Below are positions 16,334-24,740 of a DNA stretch of 64,000 nt, in pieces. The stretch lies in assembly GCF_026283945.1 (NCBI RefSeq), contig NZ_JAPDPC010000004.1, positions 1-64,000 on the forward strand. The letters are read 5' to 3'. Position 1 is the stretch's first letter. The number at the start of each line of letters is the position of its first letter. A program made the translations under genes and the position numbers. The DNA is from Dyella humicola. GTDB taxonomy: Bacteria > Pseudomonadota > Gammaproteobacteria > Xanthomonadales > Rhodanobacteraceae. The notes beneath the pieces are model-generated. The model had not been told where the DNA came from. It ran no database searches and was given only the letters and a program-made list of their open reading frames with translations.

Positions 16334-19300
16334 ATGACTTCTCGCAAAGCATCATCCACTCTGCATTTGTGTCAATTGGCTCTGGCTATTGCCCTGGGCC
16401 TGGGCTGCAACATCGCCATGGCGCAAAGCACGGCGGGCGACATCGCCGGTACCGCGACGCCTGGGGGCGGCGAAACCGTGGTCATCAGGAATCTGGATTC
16501 GGGCCTGTCCCGTGCGGTCAACCTTGCCGCAGACGGCAAGTTCCGAGTGCCAGCGCTGCCAAGCGGCAGGTATGAAGTGCAGTTGGTTCGGAGCGGCAAC
16601 GCGGTCAGCACGAGCCAGGTGACGGTGGTGGCCAGTCAGACCGCTCAGGTCAACCTCACCCCCGGCGCGGCCCAGACAAAGAATTTATCTATCGTGACGG
16701 TGACCGCCAATGCCATGCCGCCGATCGATGTCAGCTCGGTGGAAACGCGCACCACGTTCTCGGCGGCCCAGTTGAACACGCTGGCGGTGCCGCGTGACAT
16801 CGTCAGCGTGGCGATGCTGACGCCGGGCGTGGTCAAGGGCAACGCCGTGTTCGGCAACCTGCCGTCGTTCGGTGGCTCGTCCGTGGCCGAGAACAGCTAC
16901 TACGTCAACGGTTTCAACGTGACCAATCTCTACGACAACCTGTCATTCGGCCAGGTGCCGTTCCAGGCGATCGATCAGTTGGACGTGCAGTCCGGCGGCT
17001 ACGGCGCGCAGTACGGCTTTTCCACCGGCGGCGTGACCTCGGTCAATATCAAGCGTGGCACCAACGAGTGGAAAGGCGGAGTGAGCTGGACCACGGCGCC
17101 GAACTGGGCGCGCGAAACGCCGCCGAACGTGATGCGCAGCAATGGCACCACGTTCCGCAACTACGACAAAAACAGCAGCAACAGCAACACTTACGATGCC
17201 TGGATGGGCGGCCCGCTGATCAAGGACAAGCTCTTCATCTTCGCTCTGGGCGAGTTTACGAAGTCGACGGGTACCACGTATGGCGCTTCGTCGACCACGA
17301 GCCTCAGCAATTCGAATTCGGCATCCACAGCGTACGACTTCACCACCAACAGTCCGTACTGGGTGGTGAAGATCGATTGGAACATCGACAACAGCAACCA
17401 TCTCGAATACACGGGCTTCAACAACACCGACAGGAATACCTACAACTACTACAACGCCCCCTACGTCGATGGCGTGCCGTCAAAGACCTCGTACAAGGGC
17501 AATCTGTACACACGTTTCGGTGGACAGACGCATATCTTCAAATACACCGGCTATCTCACGGATGACCTGACGCTGACCGCCCTGTGGGGCAAGATGGATA
17601 GCGACAATTCCACGTATACGGTCAGCCCTACGGGCATCTACACCCGTTACAGCGGAGACATCAACGCACCCACCTCCGGCTGCGCCTACACCGCGTACAA
17701 CGGCACGCCATGGGGTCCGGTCACCTGCGCCATCACCAGCAGCGTTGATGTGTATGGCGGCGAGGATCAGCGCAAGGCATGGCGCGTCGACCTGGATTGG
17801 AAGCTAGGCGATCACGATATCGGCGGCGGCTATTCGGACGAAACGTGGTCATCCGACGCGGGCACCTCGTACTCAGGGGGCGCCTATAACTACTACTACT
17901 CTAAACCCACCGCGAAAGCGCCGGGTTTGGTGTTGACCTATAACTTCCGCACCGGCGGCCATATCGACGTCTACCAGAAGTCCTGGTACCTGGAAGACCA
18001 CTGGCAAGTCACCGACAAGTGGATGTTGTATGGCGGCATCCGCAACGACAGCTTCAACAACAAGAACGGTGGCGGCGAGACCTTTGTCAAACAGGACAAT
18101 ATCTGGCAACCGCGCCTGGGTTTTTCGTGGGACGTGATGGGTGACTCGTCGTTCAAGGTCTCGGGCAGCGCTGGTCGTTACTCGTTGCCGATAGCCGCCA
18201 ACGTTGCCTTGCGCGCCGCCACGGCCTCGCTCTATACCGAGGACGACAGCCTCTACTCTGCGATCAATCCCGACGGTTCGCCGGTGCTGGTGGGTGAAAA
18301 GGGTAGCCAAGGGCATTACGTCATCAACGGCGAGGATGGCAGCACGCCGAATCCCAAGGCGGTGGCTTCCAAGGATCTGAAGCCGTATGTGCAGGATGAG
18401 TACATCCTAGGTTTCCAGAAGGCCGTACGTAGCGACATGGCCTTGCTCGACAACTGGACTGTTGGCGTCAAGGCTACCTACCGCAAGCTGCGCACCGGCA
18501 TCGACGACACCTGCGATTCGCGTCCGTTTTACGCTCAGGCGGTGACGCATGGTGTGGCCGACGCCTGGGACGACCAGTGGAGCGTGCCCGAGGGCATGGG
18601 CGGCTGTTGGATCTACAACCCGGGCAGTGCGCTTAGCCTGACCACCACGCTGGACAGCACGCCGCGCACGTTCGATGTGACGATTCCGGGCAGCGTGCTC
18701 GGCCCCCGCGCCAAACGCTCCTATCAGGGCGTGGTGTTGAGCGCCGAGAAGCAATCGGACAAGTACTACGTGAATGCCTCGTACACCTGGTCGAAAAGCT
18801 ATGGCAACACCGAGGGCCTGGTGAAGTCGAGCAACGGCCAGAGCGACACCGGCACCACGTCTGACTTCGACTTCCCTGAGGTCATGGTAGGTGCCAATGG
18901 CTACCTGCCGAACGATCGCCGCCATAGCTTCAAAGTGTATGGCGCCTACAAGTTCACGCCGGAATGGTCGGCAGGTCTCAACGTACTGGCGCAATCGGGC
19001 GCCCCGATCAGTTGCTATGGCGGTGGCGGCGGTACGCTCGGCACGCAGTTTGGCTATGGCGCGGCGTTTCATGTCTGCAACGGCCAGATCAGCGCGGAAG
19101 GCACCGCGGGACGCACGCCATGGCTCTGGACGGTCAGTCCGAATCTGATGTATCAGCCCTCGTGGGCCAAGGGCCTGAGCATGCAACTCTCGGTGATCAA
19201 CCTGTTCGACAACGACTCGCCCACCTTCGTCTACGAACAGTTCGAGACCATTTCGGCAGCAGGACGCAAGACCAGCTACACGCACTACCGGTTGCCGAAG

Positions 19301-19357
19301 TACTTCAACACGCCGCGCTACGCGCGCTTCCAGATCCAGTATGACTTTTCGCTATAG
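16334..19357 (+). CDS. TonB-dependent receptor, Oar-like, with carboxypeptidase-regulatory-like domain
   Basis: A 1007-residue outer-membrane protein. A signal peptide (cleaved near NIAMAQ) precedes a carboxypeptidase-regulatory-like beta domain (about 30-120: TAGDIAGTATPGGGETVVI, then FRVPALPSGRYEVQLV). The plug domain follows (SSVETRTTFSAAQL; YYVNGFNVTNLYDN; LDVQSGGYGAQYGFSTGGV), then a 22-strand-type barrel rich in Tyr/Trp/Asn ending FQIQYDFSL with terminal aromatic/Leu residues. Members of this class import large or peptide-type substrates; the ligand is unknown. ATG 16334 has GGGAGA upstream, so the open frame back to 16163 is not used. It stands alone and faces the small HTH gene across a candidate operator. 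Confidence 0.92.
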   Translation: MTSRKASSTLHLCQLALAIALGLGCNIAMAQSTAGDIAGTATPGGGETVVIRNLDSGLSRAVNLAADGKFRVPALPSGRYEVQLVRSGNAVSTSQVTVVASQTAQVNLTPGAAQTKNLSIVTVTANAMPPIDVSSVETRTTFSAAQLNTLAVPRDIVSVAMLTPGVVKGNAVFGNLPSFGGSSVAENSYYVNGFNVTNLYDNLSFGQVPFQAIDQLDVQSGGYGAQYGFSTGGVTSVNIKRGTNEWKGGVSWTTAPNWARETPPNVMRSNGTTFRNYDKNSSNSNTYDAWMGGPLIKDKLFIFALGEFTKSTGTTYGASSTTSLSNSNSASTAYDFTTNSPYWVVKIDWNIDNSNHLEYTGFNNTDRNTYNYYNAPYVDGVPSKTSYKGNLYTRFGGQTHIFKYTGYLTDDLTLTALWGKMDSDNSTYTVSPTGIYTRYSGDINAPTSGCAYTAYNGTPWGPVTCAITSSVDVYGGEDQRKAWRVDLDWKLGDHDIGGGYSDETWSSDAGTSYSGGAYNYYYSKPTAKAPGLVLTYNFRTGGHIDVYQKSWYLEDHWQVTDKWMLYGGIRNDSFNNKNGGGETFVKQDNIWQPRLGFSWDVMGDSSFKVSGSAGRYSLPIAANVALRAATASLYTEDDSLYSAINPDGSPVLVGEKGSQGHYVINGEDGSTPNPKAVASKDLKPYVQDEYILGFQKAVRSDMALLDNWTVGVKATYRKLRTGIDDTCDSRPFYAQAVTHGVADAWDDQWSVPEGMGGCWIYNPGSALSLTTTLDSTPRTFDVTIPGSVLGPRAKRSYQGVVLSAEKQSDKYYVNASYTWSKSYGNTEGLVKSSNGQSDTGTTSDFDFPEVMVGANGYLPNDRRHSFKVYGAYKFTPEWSAGLNVLAQSGAPISCYGGGGGTLGTQFGYGAAFHVCNGQISAEGTAGRTPWLWTVSPNLMYQPSWAKGLSMQLSVINLFDNDSPTFVYEQFETISAAGRKTSYTHYRLPKYFNTPRYARFQIQYDFSL

Positions 19358-19441
19358 CTGGGAGGCTCCGGGCCCAGGCGTACAAGCCACGCTCCTGCAT
19401 CGGCGCATAGGGCTGCCTCTCGACAAACCTTAGCTGGGAAA

Positions 19442-19464
19442 GCCCCCCGAGCCCATCGGGGGGC
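19442..19464. terminator. GC-rich hairpin after the Oar-like receptor
   Basis: GCCCCCCGA (19442-19450) pairs with TCGGGGGGC (19456-19464) across a five-base loop. The run of T expected of an intrinsic terminator is absent on both strands. It sits 85 bp after the receptor stop and before the convergent VOC gene, so it is a plausible but unproven transcription stop. Confidence 0.45.
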
Positions 19465-19591
19465 AACCTTGATGATGCGGCGCCCCGAAGCCGCACCCTG
19501 CAAGGTGAGCGGACGACCGGATCCGCACGGGCGGTGCACGCCGGGCAGGCCTGGCGTGCATCCGGTCATTCAGTGGCAGGTCGAGTCGCGC

Positions 19592-19975
19592 TTATCCCGG
19601 GCGTCGGCGTTCTTCCATCAGCCCAACCAGGTTGCCGTCGGGATCGCGCAGGAAAGCCAGCCATAACGTGTGATCGGACAGCTCGGCCGTGGCTTGCGGT
19701 TCGCGCTCGCCGACGGCGCCACGATTCAGCAGCGCTGAGAAGGTGTCGCTGATATCGGCCACTCTGAAGTACAGGATGGAGTTGCTACCAACCTTGCCCG
19801 CGCCTTGGGGCGTCGACAGCATCAGGCGCACGCCGCCGCTGTCGAGGAAGGCGAGATTGGGGGCAGGGCGGAACAGGAACGGCAATTCGAGAATGTCGCG
19901 GTAGAACGCGAGCGCGAGGTCGACATCGCTGACGGTGATGGCAATCTGACCGATACCGCTGATGGGCGTGGGCAT
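19592..19975 (-). CDS. VOC-superfamily (glyoxalase/dioxygenase fold) protein
   Basis: A 127-residue single VOC unit: IGQIAITVSDVDLALAFYRD, FLDSGGVRLMLS and FLRDPDGNLVGLMEE give the two beta-alpha-beta-beta-beta halves. The terminal Glu in GLMEE matches the usual metal-ligand position, while the first ligand position is Gln (GQIAIT), so metal use is possible. The substrate is unknown. ATG 19975 lies 76 bp from the divergent helicase start at 20052. A second VOC gene lies just beyond that helicase at 22013, but the two are not close copies. Confidence 0.85.
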   Translation of the reverse strand: MPTPISGIGQIAITVSDVDLALAFYRDILELPFLFRPAPNLAFLDSGGVRLMLSTPQGAGKVGSNSILYFRVADISDTFSALLNRGAVGEREPQATAELSDHTLWLAFLRDPDGNLVGLMEERRRPG

Positions 19976-20051
19976 GGATGAGCTCCGCGTACAGGTGCCT
20001 ACGCAGTCTAGGACATTCGCGAGCGCGGCTCAGGTCGGCGATACTTCGCGG

Positions 20052-21986
20052 ATGATTGATGACGAGGATATGGCCGCGCTGCTGGGCCCGGATGGCCCAT
20101 TTGCCCGCGAGCTGCCGAATTTCGCGCCACGTGCCGCTCAGCAGGAGATGGCGCGTGCGGTTCAGCACGCCATCGCCGAGCGCGAAACCCTGATCGCCGA
20201 GGCCGGCACCGGCACCGGCAAGACCTTTGCGTATCTGGTGCCGGCGCTGTTGTCCGGCCAGCGCGTGATCGTCTCCACCGGTACCAAGGCGCTGCAGGAC
20301 CAGCTGTATTTCCGCGATCTTCCGCGCGTGCGTTCGGTGCTGGATGCGCGGCTGAAAACGGCGCTATTGAAGGGCCGCGCCAATTATCTCTGCCTGTACC
20401 GGCTGGACCAGACCGTGCGCGAGGGTGGCACTTTCGACCGGGCGCAGGCATCGCAGCTGGCAGCGATCCGCACGTGGTCCGCACGTACCCGGCGCGGCGA
20501 CCGCATGGAGCTGGCGGAGGTGCCGGAAGAATCGCCGCTGTGGCCTCGCGTGACCTCCACACCCGACAACTGCCTGGGTGTGGAATGCCCGTTCTACGAT
20601 GACTGTCACGTGGTGAAAGCCCGGCGCGAAGCGCAGGACGCCGACGTGGTGGTGGTGAATCACCATCTGCTGTTCGCCGACCTCGCCCTGAAGCAGGAAG
20701 GCTTCGGCGAGATCCTGCCCGGCGCTCATGCCTTCATTCTCGATGAGGCGCATCAGATACCCGAGCTGGCGGGGCAGTTCTTTTCGCAGAGCATCAGCGC
20801 GCGCCAGTTGACCGAGCTGGCGCAGGACAGCCTGAGCGAATGCAATGGCGTCACCGGCGCGATCGGCTTGTTGCTGGAGCCAGCGGAAGCGCTGCAGGAC
20901 GCCGTCCGCCGCTTGCGGCTGGCGATGGATGCCTTGCCGGAACGCGGGCCGTTGCACCTGCTGGAAGCAAGTGCATCCATCCACACCGCGCTGCACGATG
21001 TGCGTGAAGTGCTGGCCGCGCTCACCGACGCGCTGGCCTCGCAGGCTGAGCGCTCGCGTGGTTTCGCCAACGCCCATGAGCGCGCAGCGCATCTGAGCGA
21101 ACGCCTCGATCGTATCGCCGAGCGTGACAGCGAGCGGGATGTGCGCTGGTACGAGCTGTTCCCGCGCGGTTTTGCGCTGCACGCCACACCACTCGACCTG
21201 GCCGCGCCCTTGCGCGCGATGCGCGAACAGACGCAGGCGGCATGGATCCACACCTCGGCCACGTTGTCGGTGGCGGGAAGCTTCGATCACTTCGCACGCC
21301 AGCTCGGTCTGGAAGATCCGCAGACCTTGCAGGTGGAGAGTCCTTTCGACTACGCCACCCAGGCGCTGTGCTATCTACCGACGCCGTTGCCCGATCCTTC
21401 CACGCGGGACTATACCGACCGCGTGCTCGATGCCGTGCTGCCTGTACTGCACGCCTCGAACGGGCGCGCCTTCCTGCTGTTCACCTCGCATCGCGCACTG
21501 CGCCGCGCGGCGGAACTGCTGCGCGAGCGCGTGCCCTGGCCGTTGTTCGTGCAAGGCACCGCACCACGTCACCGCCTGCTGGAAGAATTCCGCGCAAGCG
21601 GTCACGGCGTGCTGCTAGGCGCGGCCAGTTTCTGGGAAGGCGTGGATGTCGCGGGCGAAGCGCTCAGCGTGGTGGTGATCGACAAGCTGCCATTCGCCGC
21701 GCCGGACGATCCGGTGTTGCAAGCGAGGCTGGAGGCGTTGGAACATGCCGGCATCAACCCCTTCATGGGCTGGCAGGTACCCAGCGCGGTCATTGCGCTC
21801 AAGCAGGGTGCCGGCCGCTTGATTCGAGACGTGCGCGATCGTGGCGTACTGGTGCTGTGCGATCCGCGCCTGACCAGCAAGGGCTATGGGCGTTTGTTTC
21901 TCGCCAGTCTTCCGGCCATGCCGCGCACGCGCGAATTGAAGGACGTGCAGGCGTTTTTCGAGGACGAGGTATCTTCACCCGCGTAG
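20052..21986 (+). CDS. yoaA: ATP-dependent DNA helicase, YoaA/DinG family (XPD-like)
   Basis: A 644-residue superfamily 2 helicase with an iron-sulphur domain. Walker A AGTGTGKTFAY is at about residues 50-57. Four cysteines that would hold the 4Fe-4S cluster appear as YLCLYRL (about 113) and CLGVECPFYDDC (about 173-185). DEAH is at about 230 (ILDEAHQIPE), and the C-terminal motifs are GAASFWEGVDVAGEAL and KQGAGRLIRD. YoaA/DinG proteins unwind DNA 5' to 3' and take part in damage tolerance. The open frame begins at 19962, but MIDDEDMA at 20052 matches where family members begin. Choosing YoaA over DinG rests on length and overall look. Confidence 0.9.
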   Translation: MIDDEDMAALLGPDGPFARELPNFAPRAAQQEMARAVQHAIAERETLIAEAGTGTGKTFAYLVPALLSGQRVIVSTGTKALQDQLYFRDLPRVRSVLDARLKTALLKGRANYLCLYRLDQTVREGGTFDRAQASQLAAIRTWSARTRRGDRMELAEVPEESPLWPRVTSTPDNCLGVECPFYDDCHVVKARREAQDADVVVVNHHLLFADLALKQEGFGEILPGAHAFILDEAHQIPELAGQFFSQSISARQLTELAQDSLSECNGVTGAIGLLLEPAEALQDAVRRLRLAMDALPERGPLHLLEASASIHTALHDVREVLAALTDALASQAERSRGFANAHERAAHLSERLDRIAERDSERDVRWYELFPRGFALHATPLDLAAPLRAMREQTQAAWIHTSATLSVAGSFDHFARQLGLEDPQTLQVESPFDYATQALCYLPTPLPDPSTRDYTDRVLDAVLPVLHASNGRAFLLFTSHRALRRAAELLRERVPWPLFVQGTAPRHRLLEEFRASGHGVLLGAASFWEGVDVAGEALSVVVIDKLPFAAPDDPVLQARLEALEHAGINPFMGWQVPSAVIALKQGAGRLIRDVRDRGVLVLCDPRLTSKGYGRLFLASLPAMPRTRELKDVQAFFEDEVSSPA

Positions 21987-22012
21987 TGGTTTCACTTCGA
22001 GAGGATAAGAGC

Positions 22013-22381
22013 ATGGCTAAGGTCATCGGTCTGGGCGGCATCTTCTTCAAATCTCGCGATCCCAAGGCCTTGAGCGCTTGGTATGCGCAACATCTGGGCT
22101 TGCCGGTCGATGACTGGGGCGGCGTGCGCTTCGACGAAGACGAGCAGCGCAAGGGCTATACGCTGTGGTCGGCGTTTGCGGCGGATACGGACTATTTCGC
22201 ACCGAGCGCGCAACCGTACATGATCAATCTCCGCGTGGACGATCTCGATGGCCTGCTGGCACAGCTGCGCGAAGCCGGCGTGACGGTGGATGAGAACATC
22301 CAGGACAGCGAGTTCGGTCGCTTCGGCTGGATCATGGATCCCGAAGGCACGCGCGTGGAGTTGTGGCAGCCACCGGATTGA
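22013..22381 (+). CDS. VOC-superfamily glyoxalase/bleomycin-resistance-like protein
   Basis: A 122-residue protein with VOC signatures: GGIFFKSRDPKALSAWYAQH, MINLRVDDLDGLLAQLREAG and GWIMDPEGTRVELWQPPD. The terminal Glu in VELW is the usual metal ligand. ATG 22013 is preceded by GAGAGGATAAGAGC, an excellent ribosome-binding site. It starts 26 bp after the yoaA stop and may be co-transcribed. Proteins of this shape are often annotated as lactoylglutathione-lyase-like; the substrate cannot be told from sequence. Confidence 0.88.
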   Translation: MAKVIGLGGIFFKSRDPKALSAWYAQHLGLPVDDWGGVRFDEDEQRKGYTLWSAFAADTDYFAPSAQPYMINLRVDDLDGLLAQLREAGVTVDENIQDSEFGRFGWIMDPEGTRVELWQPPD

Positions 22382-22402
22382 GTTGGCTGGCCGAAACGGG
22401 GC

Positions 22403-23209
22403 TCACGATTCGGCGAGCACGCGCAAGCGCTCCATGGTGGCCTGGTCAGCCGGCACGAAGGCTTCCAACGCCAGCTCGGCGAGGGTGATGTCGGTCGGTG
22501 TGCCGAATACCGTGGTCGTGCTCAGCATCGACAATAGTTCGCCGTTGAGCTCCAGCTCCATGGGCACGGCGATCGCGTTAGGCAGGCCCGTGGTGGTCTG
22601 GGCAGGCTCGCCGGTGGGCGAGGGGTAGCCATGCAGTTCGCGCAGCAGTTCGATCAATTGCGGGTCCTGGCTGGCGTCGATCTGTCGGCGCAGGCGATCG
22701 AGCAGATGCGCCCGCCATACCGGCAGGTTGCGTATGCGCGGGGCCAGCCCGGCCGGATGCAGGCTCAGTCGCAGCACATTGATCGGCGGGCGTAACCACT
22801 GCTCGGACAGTCCCGACAACAAGCGCAGCGTCGCCTGGTTGCTGGCGATCAGGTTCCAGTGACGGTCCACCGCGAGAGCCGGGTAGGGCTCGAGTCCTTT
22901 CAGCAATAGATCGATGGTGGCGCGTACGGCATCCAGTGCGGGATCAGCCAGTGCACGTTCGCGGAAGGCCGCGGCAAAGCCCGCGGCGACCAGCAGCGCG
23001 TTGCGCTCGCGCAGCGGGATGTCCAGATACTCGGCCAGGTGCAGGATCATGTCACGACTGGGTTGTGAGCGACCCGATTCGACGAAGCTGAGGTGGCGGG
23101 TGGAGATCTCGGCGCCCGTGGCCAGGTCCAATTGGCTGAGCCGGCGATGCCGTCGCCACTCGCGCAATAGATCGCCGACGGGCCGATGCGGGACAGCGAC
23201 TGCATTCAT
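22403..23209 (-). CDS. XRE-family regulator with MmyB-type ligand-binding domain
   Basis: A 268-residue protein. Residues about 10-70 form an XRE HTH (LLREWRRHRRLSQLDLATGA, then STRHLSFVESGRSQPSRDMI). The remainder (about 105-260) is a PAS-like MmyB ligand-binding domain, visible in PALAVDRHWNLIASN and in the terminal QATMERLRVL. MmyB-family regulators typically control adjacent oxidoreductase or hydrolase genes; family members are thought to sense a fatty-acid-like ligand. It is the last of three leftward genes (SnoaL-like, hydrolase, regulator) with gaps of 49 and 90 bp. Confidence 0.88.
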   Translation of the reverse strand: MNAVAVPHRPVGDLLREWRRHRRLSQLDLATGAEISTRHLSFVESGRSQPSRDMILHLAEYLDIPLRERNALLVAAGFAAAFRERALADPALDAVRATIDLLLKGLEPYPALAVDRHWNLIASNQATLRLLSGLSEQWLRPPINVLRLSLHPAGLAPRIRNLPVWRAHLLDRLRRQIDASQDPQLIELLRELHGYPSPTGEPAQTTTGLPNAIAVPMELELNGELLSMLSTTTVFGTPTDITLAELALEAFVPADQATMERLRVLAES

Positions 23210-23299
23210 GCAAAAGCTCCTGGTGACGCCGGGTCGGCTGGGGGCGGCCGGCGCAGGTCGATGATCCCACGCTGCGCCAGGCTTGCCCTGCGCCGAGAG

Positions 23300-24118
23300 T
23301 CATGCAACGGCACGGCTGGCGATGAAGGCCTGCATGTCCGCCAGCAAGGGCTGCTGATGGGTGTGGTAGATGCCGTGCGGGGCGCCGGGGTATTCCACAT
23401 AGCGGCAGTCCGGCACCAGTGCGGCGATGGCACGACCCTGCGTGACGGGCTCGCTCACATCGCGATCGCCGTGGATGACCAGCGTGGGAACATCGATGTG
23501 GCGTAGCTCATCGCGGAAGTCGGCACCGACACGAGTGCGAAAGCACGCCGTGGCCGCATGCAGGGACGTGCCAAGCATGATGTCGATGGTGCGGCGGATC
23601 ATGCCATCGGACGTGCCCGTTTCGGCGGGAAGATAGAAGCCGTTCGCGCCGTCGGCGAGCCAGCCCGGGAAATCCGCGTGGATCTGCGCCAGCACCGAGT
23701 CGACGGCGCCGGCCGGCAGCGCCGCACCGGATGCGTCGAGGTAGCAGGGAGCGATCGGCGCAAGCAGGATCATCCGCGCCACCCGCGTGTCGCCATGGCG
23801 CGAGAGCAGCCGAATGCATTCGCCGGTGCCCATCGAATGGCCGATGAGGGTGACCTCGCGCAGGTCGAGATGCTCGATCAATTCGGCCAGATCGTCGGCC
23901 AGCCGGTCATAGTCGTAACCGCTGCCGGGCCGCTCGGAGCGGCCATGGCCGCGCCGGTCCATCGCGATGGTGCGCATGCCCAGCGCGTTGAAGTGCAGCA
24001 TGTGCGGTGCCCACATCTGCGCGTCGAGTGCCCAGGAATGGACGAACACGATGGGCTTGCCGTGACCCCAATCCTGGTAGGCGAGGGTGACGCCGTCGCT
24101 GGTTTTGAAACGTGTCAT
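23300..24118 (-). CDS. Alpha/beta hydrolase (chloroperoxidase/esterase type)
   Basis: A 272-residue alpha/beta hydrolase. The oxyanion strand is PIVFVHSWALDAQMW, the nucleophile elbow GHSMGTGE (Ser about 97), the acid probably HGDRDVSEP, and the catalytic His probably GAPHGIYHTHQQPLL. The fold and the MDRRGHGRSERP segment are those of non-haem chloroperoxidase/arylesterase-like enzymes. ATG 24118 has GGAG upstream; the open frame to 24409 overlaps the SnoaL-like gene and is not used. It is probably co-transcribed with the upstream SnoaL-like gene and the downstream MmyB-type regulator; the natural substrate is unknown. Confidence 0.88.
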   Translation of the reverse strand: MTRFKTSDGVTLAYQDWGHGKPIVFVHSWALDAQMWAPHMLHFNALGMRTIAMDRRGHGRSERPGSGYDYDRLADDLAELIEHLDLREVTLIGHSMGTGECIRLLSRHGDTRVARMILLAPIAPCYLDASGAALPAGAVDSVLAQIHADFPGWLADGANGFYLPAETGTSDGMIRRTIDIMLGTSLHAATACFRTRVGADFRDELRHIDVPTLVIHGDRDVSEPVTQGRAIAALVPDCRYVEYPGAPHGIYHTHQQPLLADMQAFIASRAVA

Positions 24119-24167
24119 GGCGTGTCTCCGGTGAAGGCGAGCGGCCGTAGCCGCTCGCTGGATGAGG

Positions 24168-24536
24168 TCAGGCTGCCTGCGGCACCTTGTCGAGAAAGCC
24201 GAACACCTGGCGAATGCGGCCGTGTTCCAGTGCTGCGACATCGAAGCCAACGACGAGTGGCTCGTCCTCACCGGGAGCGGCCAGATGCCATTGGAAACGC
24301 AGCGTGTCGTGATGTGCGTCGACCGGGCCGGCGAGGCTGAAGCGATGGCCAGGGAACATGCCCTGCACCGCAACGATGGTGGCGTCGATGGCCTCCCAGC
24401 CGTTCGCATCGATCATCGGGTCGGTGTAGCGCGCGTGCTCGGTATAGACGTCTTCGATCAGGTTGCGACGGCGCAGCGCGTCGGTTTCGTTCCAGCCGTC
24501 GATGTAGCGTTCGATGAGGTTGTGGGCGTTGTGCAT
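24168..24536 (-). CDS. SnoaL/NTF2-like polyketide-cyclase-fold protein
   Basis: A 122-residue alpha+beta barrel protein: IERYIDGWNETDALRRRNL, YTEHARYTDPMID, then FQWHLAAPGEDEPLVVGFDV. This is the SnoaL-like branch of the NTF2 fold, which includes cyclases, isomerases and many binding proteins of unknown role. ATG 24536 has AAGGAG seven bases upstream. It is the first gene of the leftward three-gene operon and so lies next to the probable promoter. The adjacent hydrolase and MmyB-type regulator suggest one small-molecule pathway, not identified. Confidence 0.85.
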   Translation of the reverse strand: MHNAHNLIERYIDGWNETDALRRRNLIEDVYTEHARYTDPMIDANGWEAIDATIVAVQGMFPGHRFSLAGPVDAHHDTLRFQWHLAAPGEDEPLVVGFDVAALEHGRIRQVFGFLDKVPQAA

Positions 24537-24740
24537 GACCTACTCCTTGCTGTCTCGTTGAAGTGAGCTCAGCTTGAAGCCGGCATGGCGCGAAGGCGAT
24601 TACCCGGGAGGTAATGGCTTGCGAGCGCTCTGGCCGGTCTTCGTTTCGTCATCAAGTCGCCGGGGTTTGACCGCAGTGCGCCCGCGGTCTTGCCGCAGCG
24701 ACTGTTTCCATCAAGGCTCTGTCCTCAGGAGACAAAGGCC

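Noticed and set aside
21242-22012. Upstream extension of the VOC gene at 22013
   Set aside because: It lies in a shadow frame of the yoaA-type helicase; the ATG at 22013 has an excellent ribosome-binding site.
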